From the NCBI RefSeq assembly GCF_000165425.1, contig NW_001799333.1, forward strand, positions 124,001 through 188,000: 64,000 nucleotides of DNA, in the 5' to 3' direction. Source of the stretch: Paramecium tetraurelia. Its lineage: Eukaryota; Ciliophora; Oligohymenophorea; Peniculida; Parameciidae. Numbering within the stretch: the stretch's first letter is position 1; every line of letters starts with the position of its first letter. Positions 49,832 to 62,544 of the stretch are shown piece by piece. Below the pieces are notes generated by a model. It saw nothing but the letters and a program-made list of their open reading frames with translations. It had not been told where the DNA came from and ran no database searches. A program made the position numbers and the translations under genes.

Positions 49832-50354
49832 TATAAAATTATATTATTATACACAAATTTAAAGTAGTTCACAATTTAATCTACCCACTAGCAAAAATGG
49901 AATACTTTCAAAAAATGAATTCCCCTAAAGCCTCTTACATTACATCCATCATTATTAATTAAATAACGACCTAAATAAATCATCCTTCTTTGTGTTTCAA
50001 TTCAACCTAACAACGTTATGCCAAACAAATTAAACTTATGATTGATAATCAACTCCACTTGTATGTTTAAATCCACAAATTCTTTTCAAAATACTCTTTG
50101 TAAATATAACTAAAATTTAACGCAAATGTAAATACACAAATTCTATTCAAAAAATTGTGTTCTTTGAAATTAGAATAAATTTTCTAGTTTATTGTATCAA
50201 AATACTGAATAAAGTGAAAACTTTGAAAATGCTATTTAGACATAAATTATTGAGAATATGTCTGTAATTACATAAATTTAATTAGATATAAGAACAACAA
50301 AATCTATTATTCAATATTAAATTAGTTTAATTGATAATTATATACAAGCAATCA
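49832..50354. other. Upstream region of the surface-antigen gene
   Basis: About 520 bp between the surface-antigen start and the end of the DUF1295-type gene, both on the minus strand. No gene is seen. It contains an imperfect direct repeat (50069-50100 and 50130-50166). This is the likely promoter region of the antigen gene. Confidence 0.5.
50069..50166. repeat. Imperfect direct repeat, two ~32-37 bp copies
   Basis: Copy 1 (50069-50100) and copy 2 (50130-50166) share AAATMCACAAATTCTWTTCA (M = C/A, W = T/A) followed by a run of A and a shared CTTTG end. They lie 240-335 bp upstream of the surface-antigen ATG. Similarity in AT-rich DNA can arise by chance, but the shared non-A/T positions make that less likely. 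Confidence 0.5.
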
Positions 50355-51221
50355 TCATAAAACCAAGTATTTATTAGTTCGTGCAACATATTATTCATAA
50401 ATTTCCCCTCTCTTCTTTTTCATATGAGCTTCTGTTAATGGAGTTGTAAGAAATTCCATTACACAAAACAAAGCAACTGGCCCAATCAAAGCGCAAACAC
50501 TTATTGCATCATATATTGCTGCCATAGAAAAGCAGAACCAAGTAACTAAATCAAAAAACAAATTTGGATGACGACTCTTTCTCCAAAGTCCAGTTTCTAT
50601 CAACTCTTCTTTTGGTATCAAACCCTATTGTTTTAACTTCTTAAATCTCTCTAATTGTATATCTAAAATTTTCTATTTAATTTACCTGCACTTGCTTCTA
50701 AGCAAATACTGAAAGGAATGATTGACAATGCGATGTAATTCATCACGTTCAAACCATTGAAACTATCTGGTTCCCAAGTGAGATCATTTAGAAACAAGAA
50801 ATATAATGGAATGCTGGTGACAAATACAATCAATCCTTAGAACATAAATTAGACCAGCACCATTACATCTTTCTTAAATTTATCGGCGCTGTATTCACTA
50901 AAGATATTATCGTATCTCTCATCCTTAAATCCAGCCAAAACTCTTGTCACACACAAAAATCCACCAAGTCTTAATGACCATAATGCAACAAGAACAATGT
51001 TGATCTTAAAATTTAAAACTTATTATTACAATCCTTGCTGGAGTTGATATGCTCGAGAAAACACAGTAGACTACTCCTGCAACTAAATGGCTTATGGAGT
51101 ATGCTACATCCACTATGCATTCATGATTTCCACCAATCTTATAGACCATATAGAAAATGAGTTTGTTAATCAGGATGGCTGGCAATGCCCAAATCAAAGC
51201 GACATCTACAAAATAAACCAT
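50355..51221 (-). CDS. DUF1295 / steroid-reductase-type membrane protein
   Basis: 272 aa, introns 51005-51029 (AAG) and 50663-50685 (TAG). Seven or so hydrophobic segments are visible. The C-terminal signature of the DUF1295 branch of steroid 5-alpha-reductase-like proteins is clear: GLWRKSRHPNLFFDLVTWF, then LTTPLTEAHMKKKRGEIYE, then QYVARTNKYLVL. The family contains NAD(P)H-dependent lipid or steroid reductases and many uncharacterised members; the conserved RHPN motif is part of the cofactor site. A substrate cannot be predicted. Confidence 0.82.
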
Positions 51222-51375
51222 GTGGTTCTTATTAAATAGTTTTAATATTATTTGAGAATTCTTAAAACTTCTGTTTATAAATTAGATTATTCCTAATTAA
51301 TTTTTACGTCGTATGATAAAATAATATATTTTTTTTTATGATCAAATATTATGTAGGCACTTAAATTATCTCTTC

Positions 51376-51804
51376 TCATAATGTTTTCCAGTTCAGATAC
51401 TCATGTTGCAGATAATTCTCTCTTAAGTTTAATCGAAAACTCAATAATCATGCAAATATCCTAAACCCATTAATAATCTATTCATAACTTTGAATAATTG
51501 TACCATTAATGAATGTTCCAAAATCCTCAAAGTCTTCAAAGTATTATATGCAAGTGAAGTGTTTAATTAATTAAACCTGGATTTTCTATTATCATGCTTA
51601 TTGGTAACAAATATTCTAATTTTTAACCTCTTTCAATTTATATCTACTTGAATGTACTGAATTTTCTAATTTCTCATTTGATGATTTATATTTCTTATAT
51701 ATGTAATCAATTTCTTTTGAATATCTTGAAACTGTGAAGTTTAGAACATACCCCAATACAATAAGGCAATTCGCATTTAGATCATTTATATTTTTTAGGC
51801 TCAA
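51376..51804 (-). pseudogene. Decayed FHA-like domain gene
   Basis: Coding-like pieces in different frames, with no usable ATG. One frame from ~51804 reads NDLNANCLIVLGYVLNF ... SSRYKLKEVKN. Another gives EYLLPISMIIENPGLI. A third gives KHFTCIQYFEDFEDFGTFIN, then GTIIQSYEQIINGFR. Together they recall an FHA fold (x-x-x-H-F-x-x-x ... D-F-G-T-F-I-N-G-T). A TTAATTAATTAA tandem (4-nt duplication) separates the second and third pieces, and further TGAs interrupt. I read it as a remnant. The FHA assignment is tentative. Confidence 0.35.
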
Positions 51805-51828
51805 AACAACAAATACATAATTAATTAA

Positions 51829-54428
51829 TCATTTGGCAGAAGATAATTAGCGATGACGCTCTTAAAGCTTCTTCTTTTCCTCTTCTTAAGCCAATTATTG
51901 TCCAACCTTTAAGATCATATTATTGACCTTCTCGATTCTCACCAATCGTTCAGAATTTCTACTTCGGCAATGTTCAACCATGCTAGTGTCATCCTTGATT
52001 AAAAGTGGAATAGAAGTTTTGTCCTTCTCTAATAAGAACTATTCAGGATGAAGCATTTCTTTAGTCAAAATGGCTATTCTGGAATTTTGTTTTGAGAGCC
52101 TATGAGTTGAAGAAGCTTGATAACTTTTGAAAGAGGAATTAAAATCAACCTGTTAATCTGAATGATTAGATTTATGCAATGAATTAATGAGTGAGACAGG
52201 ACCTCCTTTGATACTTGAAGGGGCTGCAGGAGGCAATTTACCACTTTTATGAGAACCATGTTGCGATCTTATAAATATTTATATTTATACCCAATTCTTT
52301 ATTGACTGCCTCTTTGTTAGCTACCTCTTTATTGACTAGGTCTATTTTCTTATCCCGGGATTCTCAATTAATTATTTGGATTCCCCTATAGATTGGGAAT
52401 ATCAAATTAAGGATTTTGTAATTCATTTTTAGGTATTTTTTCAAATAGATTCATGACTTTATCTTTTTCAATTCCCTTTCTATAAATATTGGCTAACCCT
52501 GGAAACAAATTGACCAAATTGTCAAATATTTTAAAAATTTGTAAAGTAGTATATTGATTAACCTGTAAAACGTCAGCTGAGATTAAAATTTCATTTTTAT
52601 AACAGGCAACTAATGCTTTATCCTAAACCCATTGTCTCAATTTATCATCCATAACTTATTAAGGAGTGAGTTTCCCTATTTTTTCACCGTGCCAGACATC
52701 ATAAATCCTCACTTCTTATTGTGCATCCAAAGCAGCTGCCACTCCAGTGTGACTAACACTCATTCCAATAATCCTCCACAGACCTTGCTTTTGCTCTTCC
52801 ATTTTAATTTTACTTCCCTTTCTAAATTAATGTGTTCGTTTACACAACAACTTCCCTTCCTTTACATCATAAATGTTAACACCTCCATCGTATGAGGATG
52901 AAACCAATCTATTATCATCACAGAATTAAATCTGGGTACAAGTGTACATATGCTTATCTAAATAAAACCTCTCTTATTCCAAAATCAAATCATAAACAAA
53001 CACACTCCCTTATTATAATCCAGCAGCCAAGTACACCGATGATTTGGATATTGCCATACAACTCAAAGGGTAAAGAATTTAGACTTCTGTAACTGATGCT
53101 TATTGTTTAAATAGCTATTAAGTTGGCAATCCGAAAGAAGCACTTAAGTACTCTGGAAGTGCTGATCTCTTAGCACTAGTAAAACGATGTAATTCAAGTC
53201 TTGTTGTATTAGTCCAACCAACAACTATGCCTGTAACACATTCATGCTACTTGTATGAATTAAATGTTTTGTTTCCATTTTGAACACTAAATCTTTCCAC
53301 AATAAATTCAACAATTGCTCGGTATTTCTGAACAGGATAAGCATCATCATTTGGATATGCACTATTTTCATTTTCATCATAAAGTATTTCCTCTACAACT
53401 GGTACAGGTGCTACTTCGACTGGCTTTTTTGCCGGAACTGGAGCCTTCTTTTTAGGATCAACCTTCTCTTCAGGAGGAGGCTCTTTCGGGGTAGTCAAAT
53501 CTTATTTAATTTTAGCTATTATTCCATTATAATCCAATGTTTTCTTTATTCCATTGAACTTCACCTAATAAACCAAATCGGTCAATTCAGAACATGAGAT
53601 ATCCATCGGGGATGCCAGGATCTGCTATTATTGAACAGGAGGCACTATTGGTTAGTCTTTTCCTTTTATTGGTGATGGTTTGAATTGACTTTATAAGTGT
53701 CTTGGACTCTGTGCTCCCACACTGTTGTTTGATATTTGGCTTGAGTTTGATTATTGATCTATCTTTAAATCTGGGATTCTAAACACTTTAACACTTCCAT
53801 TATATTATGTAACAGTTATATATTAAGAATATTAACTTATGTCTACATCTACGGGATATTCACCAATCGCATTCTTGTCCTTTGATAATGTAATCGTATG
53901 GTGAAGCAATAGTTTATTTTCTAATGGCCTGAATCTATAAATGTACACTACTGGATCACTATGTTAAATAACTCCAATCCTAAATTAGTAATGACTTTCT
54001 ACACACAAACATTCTTGTAATCGTCTATTGCTTAATCTCTACTGCTTAAACACACTTTAAGTATTCTTTTCCCATTAGTTTCTTTCTTGGCAATTCTTAG
54101 TTTTTTACTTAAGTCCAATATCATCAGATTTCCTTAGGTATCTCCTGCGGCTACTAGATTGCTTGAACTATCTCGACTCACACAACTCAATTAAGGAATA
54201 TCAAAGACACCTTATGGAGGTAGTGTTCTTAATTGTCCTTCATAGTTTGGGTCAGAACGATATTTTTCAATTTCGAAAACTTTGTTATAGACTTCATTAA
54301 GTATCATAGTATTTAAGATTTTGTTAATGAATCTATCATTGCAATAAACTATTATACTTATATGGCTTTGGAAGTTTATCTTCCCAATTAGTTGGATTAC
54401 AATAACCCCATGAATTTAATTAATCCAT
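51829..54428 (-). CDS. WD-repeat-like protein, 844 aa
   Basis: ATG at 54428, introns 54333-54357 (25 nt), 54039-54055 (only 17 nt, GTG...TAG) and 52268-52290 (23 nt, AAG). The total is a multiple of three with all three removed. N-terminus: NWEDKLPKPYKFINKIL. WD-type blades follow, such as NLVAAGDTQGNLMILDLSKK, GSVKVFRIPDL, YLAAGLQQGSVFVYDL and RLVSSSYDGGVNIYDVKEGK. A proline/lysine-rich insert (KEPPPEEKVDPKKKAPVPAK) interrupts the propeller. The tail is Gln/Ser-rich, then helical (KKKLQERHRQLSSAK). Such proteins are often axonemal or scaffold components; no specific family was pinned down. The 17-nt intron is shorter than any other here and might instead be an indel. Confidence 0.75.
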
Positions 54429-54909
54429 TATTATTTTAATTTACAATATTTAGAAATCTCAAAATTTTGGCTTCATTTTTGCTCTTGTTAATACCTTAAG
54501 GAATAAGTCTATTAATTTTGTAATTTATTAAATTAATAATCCTCCCCTCATTCACGAAATAAAATTAATTTTGACTTCATTGCCAAAATACATTATAGAT
54601 TATTTTCAGACCCATTTTCTCTAATTTTTATCTTGCATTTTGAAGTTTAATTTAGTAATATATAAATAAAAGATATAAACATTAACTTCTAATTAGTGTT
54701 TAGTTTCTTTTCTAATACTCAATTATCACTTTATATAGTAATTCAATTTCAAATCTGCAGTAAATCAAATATAAATAAACTCATAATAAGAATGGTTAAG
54801 TTAATTAACATACAATCGGATACTTAATATAATAGACATGAATTATTCACTCAATAAAGTGTAAAAATTATAGTATTAATTTTAATTTGTTATAAATAAA
54901 TATATTGTT
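54429..54909. other. Intergenic between divergent genes
   Basis: About 480 bp, AT-rich, between the divergent WD-repeat and trichocyst-like genes. No gene recognised. Confidence 0.5.
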
Positions 54910-56108
54910 ATGAAAACTCAAAAAACGGAACTTGTTCTTATTTTGCTATTGTGCACTATAAATTGTGTAAATATTAGTAAACAGGATGGCGTAGAAGAAC
55001 TGAAAGTAAATAGATAATAATGAAATAGACAAGAAAACAAGTTGGGGTAAGATTGCATGGAATCTAAGTTAATTAGCTTTTTCTGGTGACTCTGCTTTGT
55101 AAGAGCTAGCAGATGTTTTGACATCAGTGGTATAGATATGATTATTATATTCATTAGACAGAGTAGGTTAAAGATTTGAAGCATGATCACGAATTCGCTA
55201 GTGATAAAGCAATCAATGTTTATATTAGCAAGAATGAGAAGTTAGATTTCGGCATAGATGAGACAGTTACTTTTATTGCTAGGAACACAGATTATTTAGA
55301 CTCATAGATGCATGATTACATCGTGAATATAAATAAGAGATTAGAGAATCTAGATTAAAATGTGAATGAAAATAGAAAATAATTAGAATATCTAACATTC
55401 ACTAGATAAAAGCAAAATGATAAATTCTTAGATACTTGTAAACTATATATACATAGTAGTGTCACAATACGAGCATATGGTTGCACAAGTTGATATGTGC
55501 ATTGCCTTACTCTAAGGGATATTTGCCAATGAGCAATTTATCTAGGTCGATAGAGTCAAGATAATTACAAGAAAGATTTTCGCAGCTACAATGTTAATTG
55601 GAGGAATTGAAATGAAAGAGTTATTAGAGACAACTGAATCTGCCAATTATACAGACACAAGAGTTCAAAAATATGTATTAAATAAATTATTAATATCATT
55701 TAGATTCTAGAGGCTTTCAATAATCTGAGAAAGCAATTTGTTGATCACAAGAATTCAGATATTGCATATGATGCTGAATAATAAAAATAATATGAAGATT
55801 AAAAGCATCAATTAGATGGAGAACTTTTGATTTTCAAAAAAGACATTGCAGAATTGATATACAATCTATCAGTTGCGGAAGAGAAAATAAGATAAATTAA
55901 AGATGATATTGAATCAAATAAATAAGATCAAGAGTTTTACAAGAAGGAGAAAGAGTTCATTATTAACGGTAATCAAATTGAGGAAAAATGGAAGGCTAAA
56001 ATAATTTAGGAATATAACAATTAATTGTTATCAATAGAGAAAGCAATGAATCTAATAAGTTAACCAGACTTTTGGGCAAGGAACGATTAGATCAAGTTAA
56101 ATAATTGA
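54910..56108 (+). CDS. Secreted coiled-coil protein, trichocyst-matrix-like
   Basis: 363 or 364 aa. Introns 55006-55033 (AAG), 55130-55157, 55438-55459 (or ending at 55456) and 55675-55703. The start gives a signal peptide (MKTQKTELVLILLLCTINC). The mature part is charged coiled coil with sparse cysteines: LENLDQNVNENRKQLEYLTF, then LSVAEEKIRQIKDDIESNKQ. Length (~360 aa), signal peptide and all-helical content match the trichocyst matrix protein layout seen at 4790-5860. Unlike that gene it has four introns and ordinary AT-rich codon use, so it is probably less expressed or a divergent relative. Function is inferred from this similarity of form only. Confidence 0.6.
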
Positions 56109-56255
56109 AAATTGATATAGATATTAAACATAATCATTCATTTTTTCACTTTATTTATGTTGTTTTCATTTTCTTAGAGAATTGCAAAGATTTTGTGTAA
56201 TTATTGTCTATAGAGGTAGTTTATATTGTAATATTAATGTACATTTAATAATTTA

Positions 56256-56802
56256 TCATTTCTTTCCCTTTGGTTTTCCTGCTCCTTTAGCAGCAGCCTT
56301 TTGTGCTGCCTTAGTTTCGGCCTTTTGTGCAGCTTTTTAAGTGGTTGTTACACCTTTTCTTTGTGACTTTTATGTCTCAATTTACTTCTGCTTTCTGTCC
56401 TTGATTTCTCTAGCAGCCTATTCAGCTTGAGCTTTTCTTGTTTCTAATTAAAAGTTTATAACAATCAAAATTTACTTTCATCTTCCTTTCTTCTTCTTCT
56501 AATCTCTTCTAGTGATATACCAACAATAGCTCTTTAGACCTTGAGATTTCTGATTCTTCTCTTCTTTGCTCCTTCATCTGTTTTAATCTTCTTGTTCAAT
56601 CTTCTCCAAGCAATAGTCCATTGAATTTCTTGGCTTTTAATCTTGAATGTTAAATTTCATATCATACTTTTCTGGCAGAAAATGCTCTACTCTTTTGATT
56701 CAAGTAGTAAAATAATCTACCATCCTTAGCCACGAATCTACGACCATGTCCAGGGTAAATACGCCATTCACTAAAAGAGCACAAATCTGTCTTGATAACC
56801 AT
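56256..56802 (-). CDS. RPL24: Ribosomal protein eL24
   Basis: 162 aa, introns 56642-56667 (26 nt, AAG) and 56444-56475 (32 nt, TAG). The N-terminus MVIKTDLCSFSEWRIYPGHG and the following RFVAKDGRLFYYLNQKSRAF are the eL24 zinc-finger-like domain, reduced to one cysteine as in many eukaryotes. The middle QWTIAWRRLNKKIK and VQRAIVGISLEEIRRRR blocks fit as well. The C-terminus is a Lys/Ala-rich tail (KAAQKAETKAAQKAAAKGAG). It belongs to the large ribosomal subunit near the subunit interface. It is divergent from the helical-repeat gene, with 28 bp between start codons. Confidence 0.92.
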
Positions 56803-56830
56803 TTTAAATTAAAATAAAAATCTTTTTTTA

Positions 56831-59800
56831 ATGAATTTAATCGCTAGTGTGCAAGATAAACTCAAGCAATAAGTGCCAACTGATAAATAACTTTAAATGA
56901 GTCATTTCGCAAGATTGGTGGAGCTATTGAATGAAAATGCAAAAAATTAATAAATCTCAGATTTGAACTAAATAGTACAAGCACTCATTTAATTTTCATT
57001 TCCTCAGCATACTTATTAGATGATTTGTAACTCTCTCTCCTTATTGATTGCCAAATCAGGAAATGAATAAATTAAATAGGTTGTTGAGATTTTATTGCAA
57101 CATATAAACAAGAAGGGATCACTTAAGAGTATTGCTTTGACTTTACTTGTCACATTAATTCAACTTACTAAACATGAAATCCAATCCTTTTCCTACACTC
57201 TAACCTAAGATATTAGCGCTGCTTTGATGAAGTTGTTAAAGAACTCTGATTATCGTTTGACTCTGTGCAATTCATTGCATTTCTTAATTGAATCGTAAAA
57301 GAATGAAATTCTAAAAATATCCCTCAAATTTACATTAAATGAAAAACATGAGGCAGTTTAATAAGCAGGAATGCAAACTCTAATACATTTAATGGAATAG
57401 GATGTGGTATCAGAACAAATGTATTTAATAGCTTATAAATCAGATGACTCGCCCCTATTTTATAAATTTTTTTCTAGATACTTATTTTAATAATAGAATA
57501 TAATGGCTCTAACAAAAAAGGATAAATTAAAGCAATAGGTACAACTTTAACCCAGAGAATAAGCATAAAAAATATTTCAGCTTTTTGATGAAAACTTATC
57601 CAAATTTCCCTCTAATATTGTTGGAAGCATATTCATAGCATATAAGAAGTATAATTTCTACTTATATTTAAGATATTTGATCCATGAATTCAAGAAATTA
57701 GGCCTTTCTATTGTGAGAGGATCTTTTGAAATCTCCTGTTCATATTTAGGATGTATGGCATTAGAAGATCCATATCTACATACAGTTTATAAAAAGTATC
57801 GAATGATTTAAATAATTTAGAGCAGTTAACCTATGTCTCTATATGGTTTAACAGGTTTAATTGAATGAAAGAAAGGATTTATTAGAGTATTTCTTTGATA
57901 AGATTTCTAAGGCAAAGAGTTAGAAATGGAATGTTTATATATATAAGCTACTCTTGAAAGGAATGAATTTCTTATTTGATACATTAGGTTCGAATGTTTT
58001 TGATGATAAAAGATCAAAGCCTTCTGAATTTATAGATATACTGACTCCTATTTTTAAAATCAATGATATTTTATAGCATCCAATGAGCATAGATAAGCCC
58101 ATCTGTATTAGTGTGAGTAGAAATTTATTCAACACTTTTGAATCATTATTCCAAGAGAATAAAAAGTGGTAATAAAGCATTTTGTCAGCCTTACTTAATT
58201 ATGCCAAAATTACATTAGCAGAACTTAATGTTAAGGAAACCAATTCATTGATAAATTAATTAAGAATATAATGTGCATTATTATCGAAATTGTTCTCCTT
58301 GTTGGACTTATAATTGCATTCAATTTCAAGTGAACTGATAAATCATTTATGGGAAACAGCGAAGTCATTTCTAGATAAATCCTCTTAATTAAGAAGAATT
58401 GGATGGATCACAATTGCAGAGTTATTGATGGTTCCTTATTTTGGAACAACTAATAAAGTAAAAGAAGTTGGAATATTGATTGAAAAAAATCTAACTTCTA
58501 AGGATGAGATAAAAGATGAATAATAATTATAAAGTTATTGTAGTGTTGGCCTTGTCATTATTTCAATACTGAATAGTAGTACATTATCAAAATAAATTAA
58601 GGATACAACTAGAAAGTTTTTGGCTTAACAAACTATTTTGATGTTTGCTAAGTTATCATAATGTAAATTCGATAAGTAATCACCATTTGTGATATCTTCG
58701 AAATATGTATTTTATTAGGCAATCAGATAAATTCAACCAAAATATTATTCAAATGAATTAAATTCACTTGTATAATTTTGTCTTGAAGATATAATAAATG
58801 GAAATTCACTCTGGAATTAAGTAAATGTTCATAAAAATAATCATTATGTTGATGAACTTATGGGAATTCCTAGATCAGAATTTTAGTTAGTCTTGGCAGC
58901 TAGCAAATTTTTAGGTCATATCATTTCTTCATAATCGTTTACCCTCAAAAATAAAATCAATTTCATCAGATATGTAAATGGTACACTACAAACACAAGTT
59001 GTGAATATAAAAGATGTCTAATAGAAGTAATCTAAACAATAATGTTATTTATTTTGTCTTTATTAAATTGCACTTAAAATTTATTAGGCGAATTCACTTG
59101 TATCTCAAGAATTCAATGAACAAATATTTTAAGTTATTAATTTGTGTTAATGTGTTGATAATTAAATCCAATAATTATGCGCCTACCTTTATTGTTCAAT
59201 GTTATAAATTAAAGATGTTGACCAAGCAGAATAATTAAACTAGTTGTTATCATAAAAGTCACAAGCTAATTTCACCTATTTAGTTTTAGAGATTCTGAAA
59301 AAGAAGCTTACTGGAGTTTAATTATAAGTGCAAAATCTTCTGATGAAAGTATTGTCATAAATGACAACTGATGTTGCCAAAGTTATTCAACTCTTTTAGT
59401 AGATTGATCCAAGTTTACTCAAAAACGTTTGGGTGTTCCTTGTATTTGCAATAAGTTAAAGTGATAAACCTATCTAAATATGTTAATTTAAAATTCTGTC
59501 TGAAATTATTTTGAATTATGTTCGAAATGGTGGTATTAAGGATAATTACTTTAATATCATCTATCAAGAATGTAGATGCAGACTGTAGTCAAAATAATTC
59601 TAAATTTTATAACTAGACTTTGCATTAGAATAGGACACAGAATAAACTGTGACAAAAGCTGTTAATTTATTATTAAAAAAGCCATCTCTTAAAATTGCAG
59701 TTTTTATAGACTAACTAACTGATAAATACACTATGCCTTCTTTAGTATAGCCTATTTTATTTGTTCTAAATAATTTATTTTCGAATTAGCGAGTTCATTC

Positions 59801-61803
59801 GACCTAAGAATAAATGGATCTTCGAAATTTAATGAAAAATATTTTCATTAAAATTTATAATCAACCTATTGCAGAGTTACTTCAACTTCTATAGCCTTAT
59901 ATTTTAGATGAAGTGATACCTGAACAATAAGAAAGAATACCCATCCACATTAAAACAAGAATCTTCCTTTTAAAAAGATTGTAAAAGCTATTTAAATAAT
60001 GTGATACATCAGATCAGGTATTTGATTTTCTATTCAAAATTACAACTTCCATCTATGAGGAAGCAAAGGAAATATCATTTGATATGTTCCAACACTTTTT
60101 TTACAAGGAAAAGGACCTATTAATTTTTGCAGCTCAAATAGATTCAATACTATGTGATACAATTAGAAGAGAAAATTAAAATTCTCCTTCTGTAAACCTA
60201 ACTAACATGAAGCTTATTAGTAAATTTGCTAAAATTGTAAAAGATGAATTTTTGGCTACTAAATTAATTTAATTATTATCTAAACCATTGTTAAATGAAG
60301 GCAGAAAGAAACTGGTTCCTAGCTAATTTTTTAGCGAAAAGTCATAACTCAATATCCTAATATAAAGAATTGTTTCATTAGGAAGTATCTATAGAAAATT
60401 ACCAAACCATTTTGATTAAACTCTTGTAGAGTAGTTGAAATGCTATGTCGAAGAATTACTGGAGGATATATTTGTGATTCTATGTACGCCTAGATCTCAT
60501 GTAAGGGAATGTCAGTCTTATAATTTTGTCTATAATGGAAAAAAATATAGCTTTGATCAAGGCTTTCTCCATCAATCGTTGCCAAAACTACTGAGAATAT
60601 CAAACCTTGATAAGCCTATCCACTTTACTTTAATTGGCTACATTGTTACATAGTATGTAAGATTATTCATCATTTTTAGGGAGCATTTGAACAAAATGAG
60701 AATATGTTCAAAAAAACCATAGAAAATCTTACAAAAGAAAGAATATTATAATGTAGAACTTATAGAATAAAGGGAATCCAATTATTAACTGAAGTTATCA
60801 ACAAGAATCCTCATAATCAATTACTGATTAATGGAGTTCAAAACTTATTACCTATAATCTCTGCAGAAGCGCCTTATTCTTTAGTTATTTGTTATCAATT
60901 TTATTAAACCCTTATTCATCATTAAATTGACTTATAATTAATCCTTGACCCTTTGATTCAAATCTATTAATTAACAGTAGATTAGAACCTAAAATTAAAT
61001 TGTTTAGCATCTTTGTTAAAAATAACTTAACAAAATCCCTAGGCTTCAGATTAAATCAATACTATATTTTGGGACTTTCTACTCACCTAAGCATATGAAT
61101 TCATGAGATGCACACAATTAATTTAATTTTATAAGGATAAAATATATAGTTTAAAATATAACGGTTATATTTAGACTATTTTATAAGCGATATCTGGTGC
61201 CTAAAAAATGAGATAGGAAGATTATTACATATTATTAAATTTAGATGGTTTAATCAACAATCATTAAGATAGTTAGGGATATTAATAATTAATAGATTGT
61301 AAGCTATTTTCTTATTATTAAAATAGTGCATTTTACAAATCTGGTATCGATTGCCTTGGCGTTAATCAAACAAATTAAATAGAATATATAACCAATATTA
61401 AACTGTTTGCTTCCTGCAATATATCGAAAAATCTCAAATAAGGAATCTAATTCATATATATTAATAGGGAAGTTTTTATTGCTCAGTTATTTATTGAGCA
61501 ATTAAAAATAACAAATATTTCTGAGTACTTTCAGGATTATGGATCTTTTCACAGAGGAAAACTTGGATGCGTCTATCATTGATGCTTCAAAATAAAATCT
61601 GAAAATCATATTGTTGAATACTTAGATGAACTAATTAAATTTACCAGATGACTTATCTGAAAAAGTCTAATTAATATAGGATGATATTTAAAGGGAGATG
61701 TATGTTATACATTTAAAACAATAGTTAAGAAAAGCAATAGAGAGAAACTAAACAAAAGCAGCCTTAGCAATCGGGATAAATAGTATTAAAGATGTTTGGG
61801 TGA
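56831..61803 (+). CDS. Large HEAT/ARM-like helical-repeat protein, 1623 aa
   Basis: Introns 57796-57820, 60657-60679, 61299-61326 and 61700-61724, all GTA...TAG. The whole protein is amphipathic helix pairs without other domains (for example VEILLQHINKKGSLKSIALT, LLVTLIQLTKHEIQSF, LIQIYQLTVDQNLKLNCLAS). It ends in a Gln/Lys-rich segment (REIQEKQQRETKQKQPQQSG). Joining the last ~170 residues depends on the 28-nt intron at 61299; without it a false second gene seems to start at 61539. The layout suggests a scaffold of the HEAT/armadillo class (proteasome-, translation- or adhesion-related giants share it), but no specific motif was recognised. Confidence 0.75.
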
Positions 61804-61827
61804 TGTATTATATAATTAAATTAATTA

Positions 61828-62337
61828 ATGTCTCAGTTTTCTGATCGTTGCAAAACAGATCCTGATGAAGATAGTGAGATTAAACGAAAAAGAAAATAGG
61901 TTTAACAATTCATCTAAAATTCAAAGGAGGAATAAAAAAAATTATCTGATCTTTTTAAAAATGACTTAGATTTATAAAGTTAGAAAATAAAAGAAAGAAT
62001 TCAAAAAAGAAATTTCAAAAAACCTATTGCAAAATCATCTAGTTGTGGTGTCTATATGTCAAGCAATCCTATGAGTGAGTCTCAGTCTTTAGCTGATACA
62101 GAGGATTATCAAGAAACACTATATGAAGATGCATTGCTGGAGTTAGATAACTAAAGAGATGAAAAAATCTATAGAATAGTTTAACATTATAACAATTAAA
62201 TAAATAATCTAAGAATGATAGATTTTACAGAAGAATCACTATAATAAATGCTACATTTTGAAAAAAAAAAATGGGAAGAAATCTAAAATATACAAGAATA
62301 ATATGAAATAATAAAAAGTAATTAAATATAACAATGA
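61828..62337 (+). CDS. Charged coiled-coil protein, 169 aa, unknown
   Basis: Intronless from ATG 61828 to TGA 62335-62337, beginning only 24 bp after the stop of the helical-repeat gene. The N-terminal half is Lys/Glu-rich with a basic patch (DSEIKRKRKQVQQF) that could act as a nuclear localisation signal. A Ser-rich stretch (SSSCGVYMSSNPMSESQS) and a C-terminal coiled coil (LHFEKKKWEEIQNIQEQYE) follow. No family is recognised. Confidence 0.62.
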
Positions 62338-62544
62338 GAATATATCATTAAATTTGATCAAAATTCTATCACTCTTCATATCTATTTTTTATAAATGTGA
62401 AATTATAATTTTAACTTTAATTTAGACAGAGTTCCCTTTAAATTCTTATTTATATTATGATGATTGCATTGATATTTCTTAAATTAATTGAATATTATAT
62501 AAGATTAAGATTATAATATAATAATTTGATAATAAAATATTTTA

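Noticed and set aside
61539..61844. Apparent separate gene starting MDLFTEEN and overlapping its neighbours on both sides
   Set aside because: Removing the 28-nt intron at 61299-61326 brings this frame into the helical-repeat gene, and the 25-nt intron at 61700-61724 gives a stop 24 bp before the next gene.
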